This document shows, in pieces, positions 14,237 to 20,757 of a DNA stretch of 39,732 bases (its first letter is position 1; every line of letters starts with the position of its first letter). The DNA comes from a virus. The notes under the pieces were generated by a model. The model saw only the letters and a program-made list of their open reading frames with translations. It ran no database searches and had not been told where the DNA came from. The stretch covers positions 1 through 39,732 of the IMG/VR virus record IMGVR_UViG_3300021062_000086; one strand, 5' to 3'. A program made the translations under genes and the position numbers.

Positions 14237-15123
14237 GCACGATTGAAGTCGGTCCTGATCTTAAGATCGGCGACGGATGTAAGCCCTTCATAATTGCCGA
14301 GGTCGGCAGCAACTGGCGTGACATTCACGATTGCCTGAGATCGATTGAGGCAGCGAAAGAGGCGGGAGCAGATGCGGTCAAGTTTCAGCTCTTCAATGAG
14401 CAGGCGCTTTATGGCGTTCTCAGTCTCACGGATGCGACAGCGCCTGACTCGGATATCCCCCTTGAGGAACTTTATGCGCGCGGGAGCTTAAGAAAGCGCT
14501 TGCCGGGTGAGATGCCGCCTGAGTGGATCCCGCTCCTTTCAGCCCACTGCGATGAGCATGCGATTGAATTCCTGTGCTCGGCCTTCTCGCCCGAGCTTTA
14601 CGACGTGGTTAACCCTTACGTCAGGATCCATAAGGTCGCATCCTCCGAGATGGCGCATATCCGAATCTTGGATAAGCTCAAAGGCTACGGGAAGCCCGTG
14701 CTCCTTTCAACCGCAGGGCATAGCGAGACGGAGATCCGGCTTGCGCTTAGGCGCCTGGGCGAGACGCCTGTCGTTCTCATGTACTGCGTAGGAGCCTATC
14801 CAGCACGGCGGACAGAGTTGTGGAAACTTTCGCGTTTCGCTCATGAGTTCCGGGTGCCCGCAGGGCTTTCGGATCATTCAACCGAGATCCTGGCCATGAC
14901 ATGGGGAACCGGTGCTTGTGTGATTGAGAAGCACTTTACGGTAATTCCCGACGTGATGACGCCTGACCGGCCGCATAGTCTGATCCCGTCTGAATTTAAG
15001 GAAATGGTGCAAGCGATCCGTGGGAATCTGCCTGAACAGAACGCCGACGACAATTCGATGCGGCTCCTGCATCACAGGCGCTTGATCGCCCTACGCGATC
15101 TTAAGAAAGGCGACGTTCTGTAA
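14233..15123 (+). CDS. NeuB/SpsE-type nonulosonate synthase, truncated by TAA
   Basis: A 296-residue product of the sialic-acid-synthase family, which condenses phosphoenolpyruvate with a six-carbon N-acyl-amino sugar to a nine-carbon acid. Motifs are PFIIAEVGSNW with the PEP-site Glu, ADAVKFQL, HKVASSEM, LLSTAGHSE, GLSDHST, IEKHFTV (metal ligand) and DRPHSLIPSEF, so the TIM-barrel active site is intact. The frame stops at TAA 15121-15123 after LKKGDVL, at the start of the C-terminal SAF domain. The rest of that domain is still readable downstream in the same frame. The barrel alone may be inactive, because in NeuB the SAF domain of one subunit caps the active site of its partner. Confidence 0.8.
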   Translation: MSTIEVGPDLKIGDGCKPFIIAEVGSNWRDIHDCLRSIEAAKEAGADAVKFQLFNEQALYGVLSLTDATAPDSDIPLEELYARGSLRKRLPGEMPPEWIPLLSAHCDEHAIEFLCSAFSPELYDVVNPYVRIHKVASSEMAHIRILDKLKGYGKPVLLSTAGHSETEIRLALRRLGETPVVLMYCVGAYPARRTELWKLSRFAHEFRVPAGLSDHSTEILAMTWGTGACVIEKHFTVIPDVMTPDRPHSLIPSEFKEMVQAIRGNLPEQNADDNSMRLLHHRRLIALRDLKKGDVL

Positions 15124-15276
15124 GAAGGCGAGACGTTTGGCATCTACCGCTCGCACGTGCCGTCACTCGACTGGCTTCCGCCTCATGCGGCTCCGAGCAT
15201 CGAGGGGCACCGGGTCAGGGTGAACATTCAGGCGGGCCATGCGATTGGCCGCTGGGATTGGGATGGTGAGAGATGA
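15124..15276 (+). pseudogene. In-frame continuation of the NeuB SAF domain
   Basis: Past the TAA, the same frame continues for 50 codons (EGETFGIYRS, then IEGHRVRVNIQAGHAIG) to a TGA at 15274-15276. The sequence matches the end of SpsE-type SAF domains. That TGA overlaps the next ATG (15273) in the ATGA manner used throughout this genome. The original gene therefore probably ran 14233-15276 (347 codons), and one nonsense codon, sequencing error or read-through site now splits it. Confidence 0.8.
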
Positions 15277-15827
15277 GGGAAGACGAGAAGGCCTGGCTCG
15301 CCCAGGTGCAGGCGCGGGTGGATGCGGTGCCTCCTCCCCCGTGGACGTATGCGCACGGCGATGACCTAGACCACTGGGAGCTCTGGAACTCAGAGACCGG
15401 CGAGCATTTGGTTCAAGATGATTCAGGTGTAGAGCCTTCGACTGAGTTCTTGGAGTTTATAAGTCATGCGCGTTCAGACATCCCGCGTCTGCTGGCGCTG
15501 GTGGAGGAACAAGAGGCAAAGATAGCGGTACTTCGCGCTGAGGTAGCCGAATGGAAAGCTGCGGCTGAGCATCCATCTAGACTGGACAAGTGGCTGCAAG
15601 AATCTGAGTGGGCTATCAAGTGGGCAGAGGGTGAAAAGAAGCTCGCCCTGGCCACGGACGCGCTGGAGGAAGCCAAAGAGGGATTAATGTCTGCTGCGGA
15701 GACGCTAGGTAACTGTTGCGAGGAAAGATGTGTCCCGACGCACTTAGAAGTAGCGTCCAATAAGGCATATTTGGACGGCGCCCGCCAGGCCCTCGCCCAG
15801 CTGCGGGGAGAGGGGGAGAAGGGATGA
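15273..15827 (+). CDS. Ea22-like hypothetical early protein
   Basis: A 184-residue helical protein (SDIPRLLALVEEQEAKIAVLRAEVAEWKAA) with coiled coil from ~residue 65 to 150. This resembles ead/Ea22-like accessory proteins of lambdoid and other phages, whose role is unclear. Its ATG overlaps the ancestral NeuB stop. Confidence 0.55.
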   Translation: MREDEKAWLAQVQARVDAVPPPPWTYAHGDDLDHWELWNSETGEHLVQDDSGVEPSTEFLEFISHARSDIPRLLALVEEQEAKIAVLRAEVAEWKAAAEHPSRLDKWLQESEWAIKWAEGEKKLALATDALEEAKEGLMSAAETLGNCCEERCVPTHLEVASNKAYLDGARQALAQLRGEGEKG

Positions 15828-16039
15828 GCGACATACAGATATTTCATTGTGGCCCACCCAAAGACCATATCTGCGATTCGGACGGTCCCGAGTTGTGTGG
15901 CGGCGAAAACCCAGACGGCACTTACTGGCAGGGGCTGGCAAGTGACCCAGAGAGCCGCAGGCGTGCTCGCTGGGGTTCGGTCTCGTGCTCTAAATGCGGA
16001 ATGACCGCTATGGAGCGCGGGATGTGGGAGGGGCCATGA
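15824..16039 (+). CDS. Small Cys-rich hypothetical protein
   Basis: A 71-residue protein. CGPPKDHICDSDG and CSKCGMTAMER give a likely zinc site. It resembles the many small phage zinc-ribbon proteins without known role. It overlaps both neighbours by 4 bases. Confidence 0.55.
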   Translation: MSDIQIFHCGPPKDHICDSDGPELCGGENPDGTYWQGLASDPESRRRARWGSVSCSKCGMTAMERGMWEGP

Positions 16040-16233
16040 CCGCCCCCTACTCGGAGCGGCTCAAGCGCATCTTGGCTGTAGTCGAACGCCAAGCGAACGA
16101 CGCCGGACTTTGGTGCCAGCCTGGAACCATAGGCGAAGCATACGTGCAGTATGCCTTGAGGCACCTGCACGCTGCTATCGAAGGCGATGAGCAGATGGAG
16201 GCTTTCTATGGTGAGCAGTATGGCGAAGGGTAG
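16036..16233 (+). CDS. Hypothetical protein
   Basis: A 65-residue helical protein from the ATG at 16036 (SD GGGAGGGG). The sequence TAPYSERLKRILAVVERQAND shows no motif I recognise. It overlaps the next gene by 26 bases. Confidence 0.5.
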   Translation: MTAPYSERLKRILAVVERQANDAGLWCQPGTIGEAYVQYALRHLHAAIEGDEQMEAFYGEQYGEG

Positions 16234-16690
16234 TCACGAGGAGCGGGCCAGGGAGATAGTCGAGAAGTGGTTCGAAGGCATCCTTCGAGGTGAGGGCACC
16301 TTTGCGCAGATTAGAATTTCGGAGTCGGTTTACTTTGCGCTCGTGAACCGCATCACCGATGCTCTGGAGGCTTCAGCTGCCGAAGCGCGAGCCCGGGCGC
16401 TGGAGGAGGCTGGTGTGGTTCTGGCCAATGAGGTGGCTAGTTCGAACGCCCATTATGGCGCCGCGAGCTTGGCTATCCGTCGGCGAGACGCTCAACTCGC
16501 CTTGGCTAAGGAGGCTCTAGAGTTCTACGCTAGCTACATCCCACCACACCGGCCCATTAGCCCCGAAAGTGCGGACTTTGAACGCAACTTTGGTATTGGC
16601 AGAGTGGCGAGCCAGGCACTTGCCAAGCTAGCGTCCGCCAGGACGGACGAGGCCAACGGCCGAAGTCAGGAGGAGCCGCCCCGTGAGTGA
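16208..16690 (+). CDS. Hypothetical early protein
   Basis: A 160-residue Ala-rich helical protein. The start at 16208 was chosen for GGAGG six bases upstream; MAKG at 16220 is an alternative. The C-terminal part (LAKEALEFYASYI...VASQALAKL) resembles the Ea22-like gene upstream in style. The function is unknown. Confidence 0.5.
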   Translation: MVSSMAKGSHEERAREIVEKWFEGILRGEGTFAQIRISESVYFALVNRITDALEASAAEARARALEEAGVVLANEVASSNAHYGAASLAIRRRDAQLALAKEALEFYASYIPPHRPISPESADFERNFGIGRVASQALAKLASARTDEANGRSQEEPPRE

Positions 16691-16916
16691 AGTTGAGAAG
16701 AAGGCGGAAGCCTATGCGTCGGCCTGTGTCGACAATCCTCGCGACCAGCTCGATACACCCAGTGAGATGCGTTATCACGCCTACCTCGCCGGCTACCTTG
16801 AGGCGACCCAGGACGCGGTAGCGGCATGCGAGAAGGTGGGCAATGAGCCAGGATGCGACTACCCAGCACGGCGAGTGGCCGAGGAGATTCGCGCCCTGGC
16901 CGGGGAGGGGAAGTGA
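16683..16916 (+). CDS. Hypothetical protein
   Basis: A 77-residue protein with a GTG start and SD GGAG. The sequence KAEAYASACVDNPRDQ...AYLAGYLEA is a pattern seen in small phage accessory proteins. No catalytic motif is visible. Confidence 0.5.
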   Translation: MSEVEKKAEAYASACVDNPRDQLDTPSEMRYHAYLAGYLEATQDAVAACEKVGNEPGCDYPARRVAEEIRALAGEGK

Positions 16917-17107
16917 AGCGATGGAAAGCCGAGTGGAGGCTCTACTGGCATTGCCTATTTCGCTTCCATCGAAGCTGGCGGGCGTATGACAATTGCCGCG
17001 CCGATGGCTCTGGTGGCGATGTGTATTACCTTGGATGTGACGACTGTCAGGACGAATTTTGGAGACGTGATGACTATGTTGGTAAGACGCTTCTCTGGGA
17101 AGTCTAA
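16913..17107 (+). CDS. Small basic protein with CDDC motif
   Basis: A 64-residue protein with a GTG start (SD GGGGAGGGG). The Trp/Arg-rich N-terminus (RWKAEWRLYWHCLFRFHRSW) precedes GCDDCQDEFW, a possible metal or redox site. The function is unknown. Confidence 0.5.
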   Translation: MKRWKAEWRLYWHCLFRFHRSWRAYDNCRADGSGGDVYYLGCDDCQDEFWRRDDYVGKTLLWEV

Positions 17108-17143
17108 GCGCCGCCCCGCCCGGCGCACTGGGGGGAAGAAGTG

Positions 17144-17464
17144 ATGGGACGCGGTGTTACCATTCCGTTCAACTCCAACCTGCTTAAGGCGGAGCTAATT
17201 CGTCGCAGTTGGACCATTGAGATGGTTGGTGAGGCTTTAGGCGTGTCGCGACAAGCCGCAAACGCTTGGTTTGTCGCCGAGCGCATTCCGCCTAGATGGC
17301 TTTCTGATTTAACTGAGAAGCTCAACCTTGATGTTTCTTTCATCAAACAGGTGCTGGACTATCAAGATTCTCCTAAGGACTTGATGCGCGAGATTATCAA
17401 GCTCCGAAACGAGAATGCCAAACTGAAAGCCGCCATAGTGGCGCTTACCCAAGAGGACCCATGA
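17144..17464 (+). CDS. XRE-like HTH protein with coiled-coil tail
   Basis: A 106-residue protein from the ATG at 17144. WTIEMVGEALGVSRQAANAW is an HTH, followed by PPRWLSDLTEKLNLDVSFI. The C-terminus, MREIIKLRNENAKLKAAI, is a coiled coil likely used for dimerisation. It may control the late genes, because it lies at the end of the early region. Confidence 0.65.
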   Translation: MGRGVTIPFNSNLLKAELIRRSWTIEMVGEALGVSRQAANAWFVAERIPPRWLSDLTEKLNLDVSFIKQVLDYQDSPKDLMREIIKLRNENAKLKAAIVALTQEDP

Positions 17465-17640
17465 CCCCGAAGCGTGACCTGCTCGCCGAACGCGAAGAAT
17501 ATGAAGAGCGCATCGCCATCTGCATCCATGACGGCGGCTTAAGCGAGAAGGAAGCCTACCAGGTGGCCGACCGGGTGCTCTGGGACAAGATTCATGGGCG
17601 GGGGGCGTATGCGAAGAGGGAGGAGCGGGATGAGCACTAA
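17461..17640 (+). CDS. 59-residue hypothetical protein
   Basis: It starts MTPKRDLLAEREEYEERIA. Highly charged and helical, with the pattern AICIHDGGLSEKEAYQVAD seen in small phage proteins. Its start overlaps the HTH gene stop by 4 bases and its end overlaps the next gene by 11. Confidence 0.5.
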   Translation: MTPKRDLLAEREEYEERIAICIHDGGLSEKEAYQVADRVLWDKIHGRGAYAKREERDEH

Positions 17641-17824
17641 GTCCACTATGGCCTATGGCGAGGGCTACCACTTGTATCGCGAGATGTATGAGGACGGTCT
17701 GTATCTGGAGTGGGATTGTGGCTCTACTCGGCTACTGCTGCAAATTTCAGAGACCCGAGCGCGAGACTTGGCTGCTGGACTTCAAAGATACCTGAAGGAG
17801 ATAGCAGAGGATGCGGAGGAGTGA
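17630..17824 (+). CDS. Hypothetical protein
   Basis: A 64-residue protein from the ATG at 17630 (SD GGAGGAG). A short beta section (YLEWDCGSTRLLLQIS) is followed by a helix. The function is unknown. Confidence 0.45.
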   Translation: MSTKSTMAYGEGYHLYREMYEDGLYLEWDCGSTRLLLQISETRARDLAAGLQRYLKEIAEDAEE

Positions 17825-17825
17825 G

Positions 17826-18044
17826 GTGATTGTGGACCAGCTCATTATGAGCCTGAACACGAGGAAGCGCGCCTGGGAGGTTGCCGCTACCTTTGAGGGG
17901 CAGCTTGTCGTCATCGGTACCTATCGGGACAAGCGGGTGGCGCAAAAGGTCATGGCGGCTGTGCAGAAGTTTGCCCAGTTAGAGGAAGCCTGCAGGTACG
18001 AAGCGGTAAAGGCTGCCATACGGAAGCAGCCCCAGTTACCATAA
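17826..18044 (+). CDS. Hypothetical protein
   Basis: A 72-residue protein. The GTG at 17826 sits 4 bases after GGAGGAG; an ATG at 17811 is an alternative start. The beta-hairpin WEVAATFEGQLVVIGTYRDKR followed by a helix resembles small nucleic-acid-binding proteins, but I cannot name a family. Confidence 0.45.
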   Translation: MIVDQLIMSLNTRKRAWEVAATFEGQLVVIGTYRDKRVAQKVMAAVQKFAQLEEACRYEAVKAAIRKQPQLP

Positions 18045-18074
18045 TCAACCTTATCGGACCCAAGGAGGTAAATC

Positions 18075-18275
18075 GTGCCGCTACTTGACCTAGATTCCTG
18101 CTCAGTATGCGGCGAGAAATTCGAGTGGGTCCACGACCTGAGCTTCCCAGTGCCCAGGCACAAGCCTTTCTGCTCGGCCGGCCGACCACTCACGGTCGAG
18201 GATATCGACAGGATGAAGGAGATGATGGAAAAGTGGGCGGCGAGCTTGCCGCCTGCGTTTGGAGATATTGAATAG
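18075..18275 (+). CDS. Small zinc-binding hypothetical protein
   Basis: A 66-residue protein with a GTG start after an excellent SD (AAGGAGG). CSVCGEKFEWVH at the N-terminus and FCSAGR at residue ~34 may hold zinc. Its last codons overlap the first copy of a 20-base direct repeat. Confidence 0.55.
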   Translation: MPLLDLDSCSVCGEKFEWVHDLSFPVPRHKPFCSAGRPLTVEDIDRMKEMMEKWAASLPPAFGDIE

Positions 18276-18289
18276 CTTTCCCCGTGCGG
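18270..18289 (+). repeat. 20-bp direct repeat, copy 1
   Basis: GAATAGCTTTCCCCGTGCGG is repeated exactly at 18534-18553. The two copies bracket the gene at 18303-18539. In both copies the TAG is a gene's stop codon. Confidence 0.85.
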
Positions 18290-18302
18290 AAGGAGGCCGG
18301 AA

Positions 18303-18539
18303 ATGCCCAAGTTCCGCAAGAAACCCGTTGTGATTGAAGCCGTGCAGTGGTTCCCGGGAGTGGACGTTGATGGGGTACTTGAGAACGAGAACCCGCAAGA
18401 GATTTACGGCGTGGTGAGCACACTTGAGGGGTTTATGAAAGCATCCCCCGGTGACTGGATTATCACTGGCGTGAAGGGTGAAAAGTATCCGTGCAAGCCG
18501 GAGATATTTGAGGCGACGTATGAACCAGTAGAAGAATAG
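18303..18539 (+). CDS. Conserved small phage protein (cassette gene)
   Basis: A 78-residue protein with SD GGAGG. MPKFRKKPVVIEAVQWF and PGDWIITGVKGEKYPCKPEIFEATYEPV match a very common but uncharacterised phage family. The gene and its SD lie between two 20-base direct repeats, as if inserted as a unit between the upstream gene and the structured RNA. Confidence 0.7.
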   Translation: MPKFRKKPVVIEAVQWFPGVDVDGVLENENPQEIYGVVSTLEGFMKASPGDWIITGVKGEKYPCKPEIFEATYEPVEE

Positions 18540-18553
18540 CTTTCCCCGTGCGG
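18534..18553 (+). repeat. 20-bp direct repeat, copy 2
   Basis: Identical to 18270-18289. Its TTTCCCCGTG part is the 5' strand of the closing helix of the RNA candidate that follows. Confidence 0.85.
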
Positions 18554-18662
18554 CGTGGATGGACACGCAGGAGCCTGGTTGACGGTGCAAGCCACGTGGA
18601 GGCGGATTTCTAGGGTCCGCCAAAATTGCACTTAGCCGGAATCAAGCCCGACCACGGGGAAA
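18541..18662 (+). ncRNA. Structured RNA candidate, five helices
   Basis: This is non-coding in all frames, with extensive pairing. P1 is TTTCCCCGTG (18541-18550) with CACGGGGAAA (18653-18662). P2 is GCGTG with CACGC (18553-18557/18564-18568). P3 is TTGA (18579-18582) with TCAA (18642-18645), extended by GG/CC with a bulge. P4 is GTGCAA with TTGCAC (18585-18590/18626-18631). P5 is GGCGGA with TCCGCC (18601-18606/18616-18621). It matches no RNA class I can name. The transcript would be read-through from the early operon. Confidence 0.6.
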
Positions 18663-18663
18663 G

Positions 18664-18728
18664 GCGGCGGGATGGCCAACTGGGGCAGGTCTCACGGGAC
18701 CACGGCGTTCGACCCGCCGGCCCGCCGC
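18664..18728 (+). ncRNA. GC-rich stem-loop after the RNA candidate
   Basis: GCGGCGGG (18664-18671) pairs with CCCGCCGC (18721-18728) and encloses a small GGTC/GACC hairpin (18688-18701). No U-tract follows. It may be part of the same RNA or a rho-type stop region. The bases 18729-18780 show no further structure. Confidence 0.4.
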
Positions 18729-18791
18729 TGATTTCACTAGACAACCCGCACGGATCCCTTATTCCCTAAAAGACTGAGAAGGAGAAAAACG

Positions 18792-18836
18792 ATGCCTAAG
18801 AAGACTAAGAAGACCGGCAAGAAATCGAAGAAGTAA
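18792..18836 (+). CDS. 14-residue lysine-rich micropeptide
   Basis: The product MPKKTKKTGKKSKK has 8 Lys of 14 residues and follows an excellent SD (AAGGAGAAAAACG then ATG). Such a short, highly basic peptide could bind RNA or DNA. It is an SD-supported ORF with no known homologue. Confidence 0.4.
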   Translation: MPKKTKKTGKKSKK

Positions 18837-18914
18837 GCCGCAGTCAAGCGAAGCGGGCCAGGAAACCCCAATAGCTCTATCCTCTCTGGCCCGCCTACCC
18901 TTTCCCATCAAGCG

Positions 18915-20483
18915 ATGCCGAAACCCGATAAACCCACGCCGCCCGGGCAGTCGAAGAAATGGAAACGCGCGATCGAGATCATTGAACGTCTCTCGAACGC
19001 GGCTGAGTTCTTTGGACCCAAGGTGGAGCTTCCGCTCGAATCCCATCCCTGGGGGCGTGAGATTCTCATGCGGCAGACGTTTGGGAGAAAATGGCTCAAG
19101 GAGCTTTTGGAGATGCCGGATGACGAAACGACAGGCGGTGGGACGGGAGGAGTGCCGGGGCCGCAGGGTCCTCCGGGACCGCAAGGGCCCATCGGACCCG
19201 TTGGGCCCGCAGGCCCGGTTGGACCCGCTGGTCCGGCAGGTGTTCAGGGGCCGCAAGGCGCTCCTGGTCCCGCTGGACCTCCAGGTCCTCCAGGAGCACA
19301 AGGTCCTTCCGGTCAGCCTGGAGTACCTGGTCCTCAAGGCCTACCTGGACCGAAAGGTTTACCAGGTGCAGATGGGCTGCAAGGACCCCAGGGCCTGCCC
19401 GGGCCCCCCGGTCCAAAAGGTGATATCGGCCCTACTGGACTATCTGGACAGCCTGGATCCCCGGGGCCGCAAGGGCCCCAAGGTCCCAAGGGCGACCAGG
19501 GACCGCCTGGTCTGCAGGGCGCTCAAGGTCCCGTCGGTCCCCAAGGCCCGAAGGGGGAAATGGGTCCTCCAGGCGAACGAGGCCCAGAAGGTCCAGCAGG
19601 CAATCAAGGTCCAGTTGGACCAGCAGGTCCAAAAGGCGACAAAGGCGACCCGGGCGCGCAAGGCCCGCAAGGGATCCAAGGCGTCGCGGGACCTCAAGGC
19701 CCGGTAGGTCCGCAAGGCCCTCCCGGCCCAGCAGGCTCGGGCGGCGGCACGGGTGAAGGGATTCCGGGGCCTCCTGGCCCTCAAGGGCCGAAAGGAGACA
19801 AGGGTGATGTGGGTCCGATGGGGCCGCAGGGCATTCAGGGTCCTCCGGGCGTTGGCGCGGGTGATCCTGTTCCTGGACCACCGGGTCCACAAGGAGCGGA
19901 CGGCCCGCCAGGCCCAGAAGGCCCTCCAGGACCTGCTGGCCCCCCCGGCGCCGACGGTTTGCCCGGCCCCGTTGGACCCAAAGGAGATCGAGGCGATCCG
20001 GGTCCATCTGGCCCAGCAGGCGTTCCTGGCCCAGTGGGACCACAGGGACCAGCCGGTCCAATAGGTCCAGTCGGACCCCAAGGCCCCCCCGGACCCGCGG
20101 GAGGAGGAGGCGGAGGAGGAGCGCTCCCCTTCCCGGTCATGACGAAGCGCACCTACTTTACACTGGAAGCGATGAACGCGGTCGTCGCCGTTTTTGGCCT
20201 CCCCTCGGACGCTGAAACTCAGGCGGTCTATTCGTCAAACGCGAAGCTTCTAGCCCTAAGAGTCCTTCAAGAACTTGGCGATGATCCTGCAACGCTCATG
20301 ACGGTGATCAGTAAGCGCGCGTACTTCGCTGCCTGGATCATGAATGCCATTGTGAAGATCAACGGGATGCCAGAAAGCGACGCCGACCGTGCTACCGTCG
20401 CCCAGCAGGCGGTGGAATTCGCTGAGCAGGGGCTCACGGGCTTAGGTGAGGCGTCCAGTGATATGATTAGCGTGACGGGGTGA
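18915..20483 (+). CDS. Collagen-like structural protein
   Basis: A 522-residue protein. Residues 1-78 are a helical head. Residues ~79-400 are Gly-X-Y collagen triplets rich in Pro, broken by two flexible stretches (GSGGGTGEG near 275 and GVGAGDPV near 315). Residues ~405-522 are a C-terminal domain made of two related units, [16 protein letters not shown] and [16 protein letters not shown]. Phage collagen-like regions form trimeric fibres. It lies upstream of the terminase, so a fibre or head-decoration role is likely. The tract is repetitive and could change length by recombination. Confidence 0.8.
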   Translation: MPKPDKPTPPGQSKKWKRAIEIIERLSNAAEFFGPKVELPLESHPWGREILMRQTFGRKWLKELLEMPDDETTGGGTGGVPGPQGPPGPQGPIGPVGPAGPVGPAGPAGVQGPQGAPGPAGPPGPPGAQGPSGQPGVPGPQGLPGPKGLPGADGLQGPQGLPGPPGPKGDIGPTGLSGQPGSPGPQGPQGPKGDQGPPGLQGAQGPVGPQGPKGEMGPPGERGPEGPAGNQGPVGPAGPKGDKGDPGAQGPQGIQGVAGPQGPVGPQGPPGPAGSGGGTGEGIPGPPGPQGPKGDKGDVGPMGPQGIQGPPGVGAGDPVPGPPGPQGADGPPGPEGPPGPAGPPGADGLPGPVGPKGDRGDPGPSGPAGVPGPVGPQGPAGPIGPVGPQGPPGPAGGGGGGGALPFPVMTKRTYFTLEAMNAVVAVFGLPSDAETQAVYSSNAKLLALRVLQELGDDPATLMTVISKRAYFAAWIMNAIVKINGMPESDADRATVAQQAVEFAEQGLTGLGEASSDMISVTG

Positions 20484-20592
20484 ATGGTGATTGGGTGACC
20501 CAGCGCCAGAACGCCTTGAGGCGATTCAGTACGATTTCGGACAGTATTCGGCTGATGATGCTCCCAAAAATTCCGAGGATCCATTCGGTCAT
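20467..20592 (-). CDS. 41-residue leftward amphipathic peptide
   Basis: On the minus strand an SD (AAGGAG) is 7 bases before the ATG at 20592. The product starts [20 protein letters not shown] and continues with Arg/Trp-rich residues ([11 protein letters not shown]). It has the look of a membrane-active or small helical peptide. It overlaps the 3' end of the collagen-like gene antisense by 17 bases. It is one of the few leftward genes in the window. Confidence 0.45.
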   Translation of the reverse strand: MTEWILGIFGSIISRILSEIVLNRLKAFWRWVTQSPFTPSR

Positions 20593-20757
20593 CGTACAAC
20601 TCCTTTTGCCTAATTCCAGCGTGACGCCACTATTTAAGGTTAATCGATCGGACGGTTATCGGTCGAACCGCGGCTTTACCACTTTGATGAGTTGTCAGGG
20701 TGAATCGCGAATTGGGTGCGAAAAAACCTTTGTTTTTCTACTTATAAACAACAACTG
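20593..20757. promoter_or_regulatory. AT-rich gap before the large terminase
   Basis: It contains an inverted repeat CGGTT/AACCG (about 20649-20666), an A-tract and T-tract (20721-20739) and a possible -10 box TATAAA (20743-20748), but no clear -35. A start for the packaging transcript is plausible. A promoter for the leftward peptide should also lie here. Confidence 0.35.

Noticed and set aside
19432-20152. Long leftward ORFs rich in Gly and Pro under the collagen-like gene
   Set aside because: Collagen codons (GGN CCN) read as Gly/Pro on the other strand too, so these are shadows of the Gly-X-Y tract. They have no SD and no sensible neighbours.
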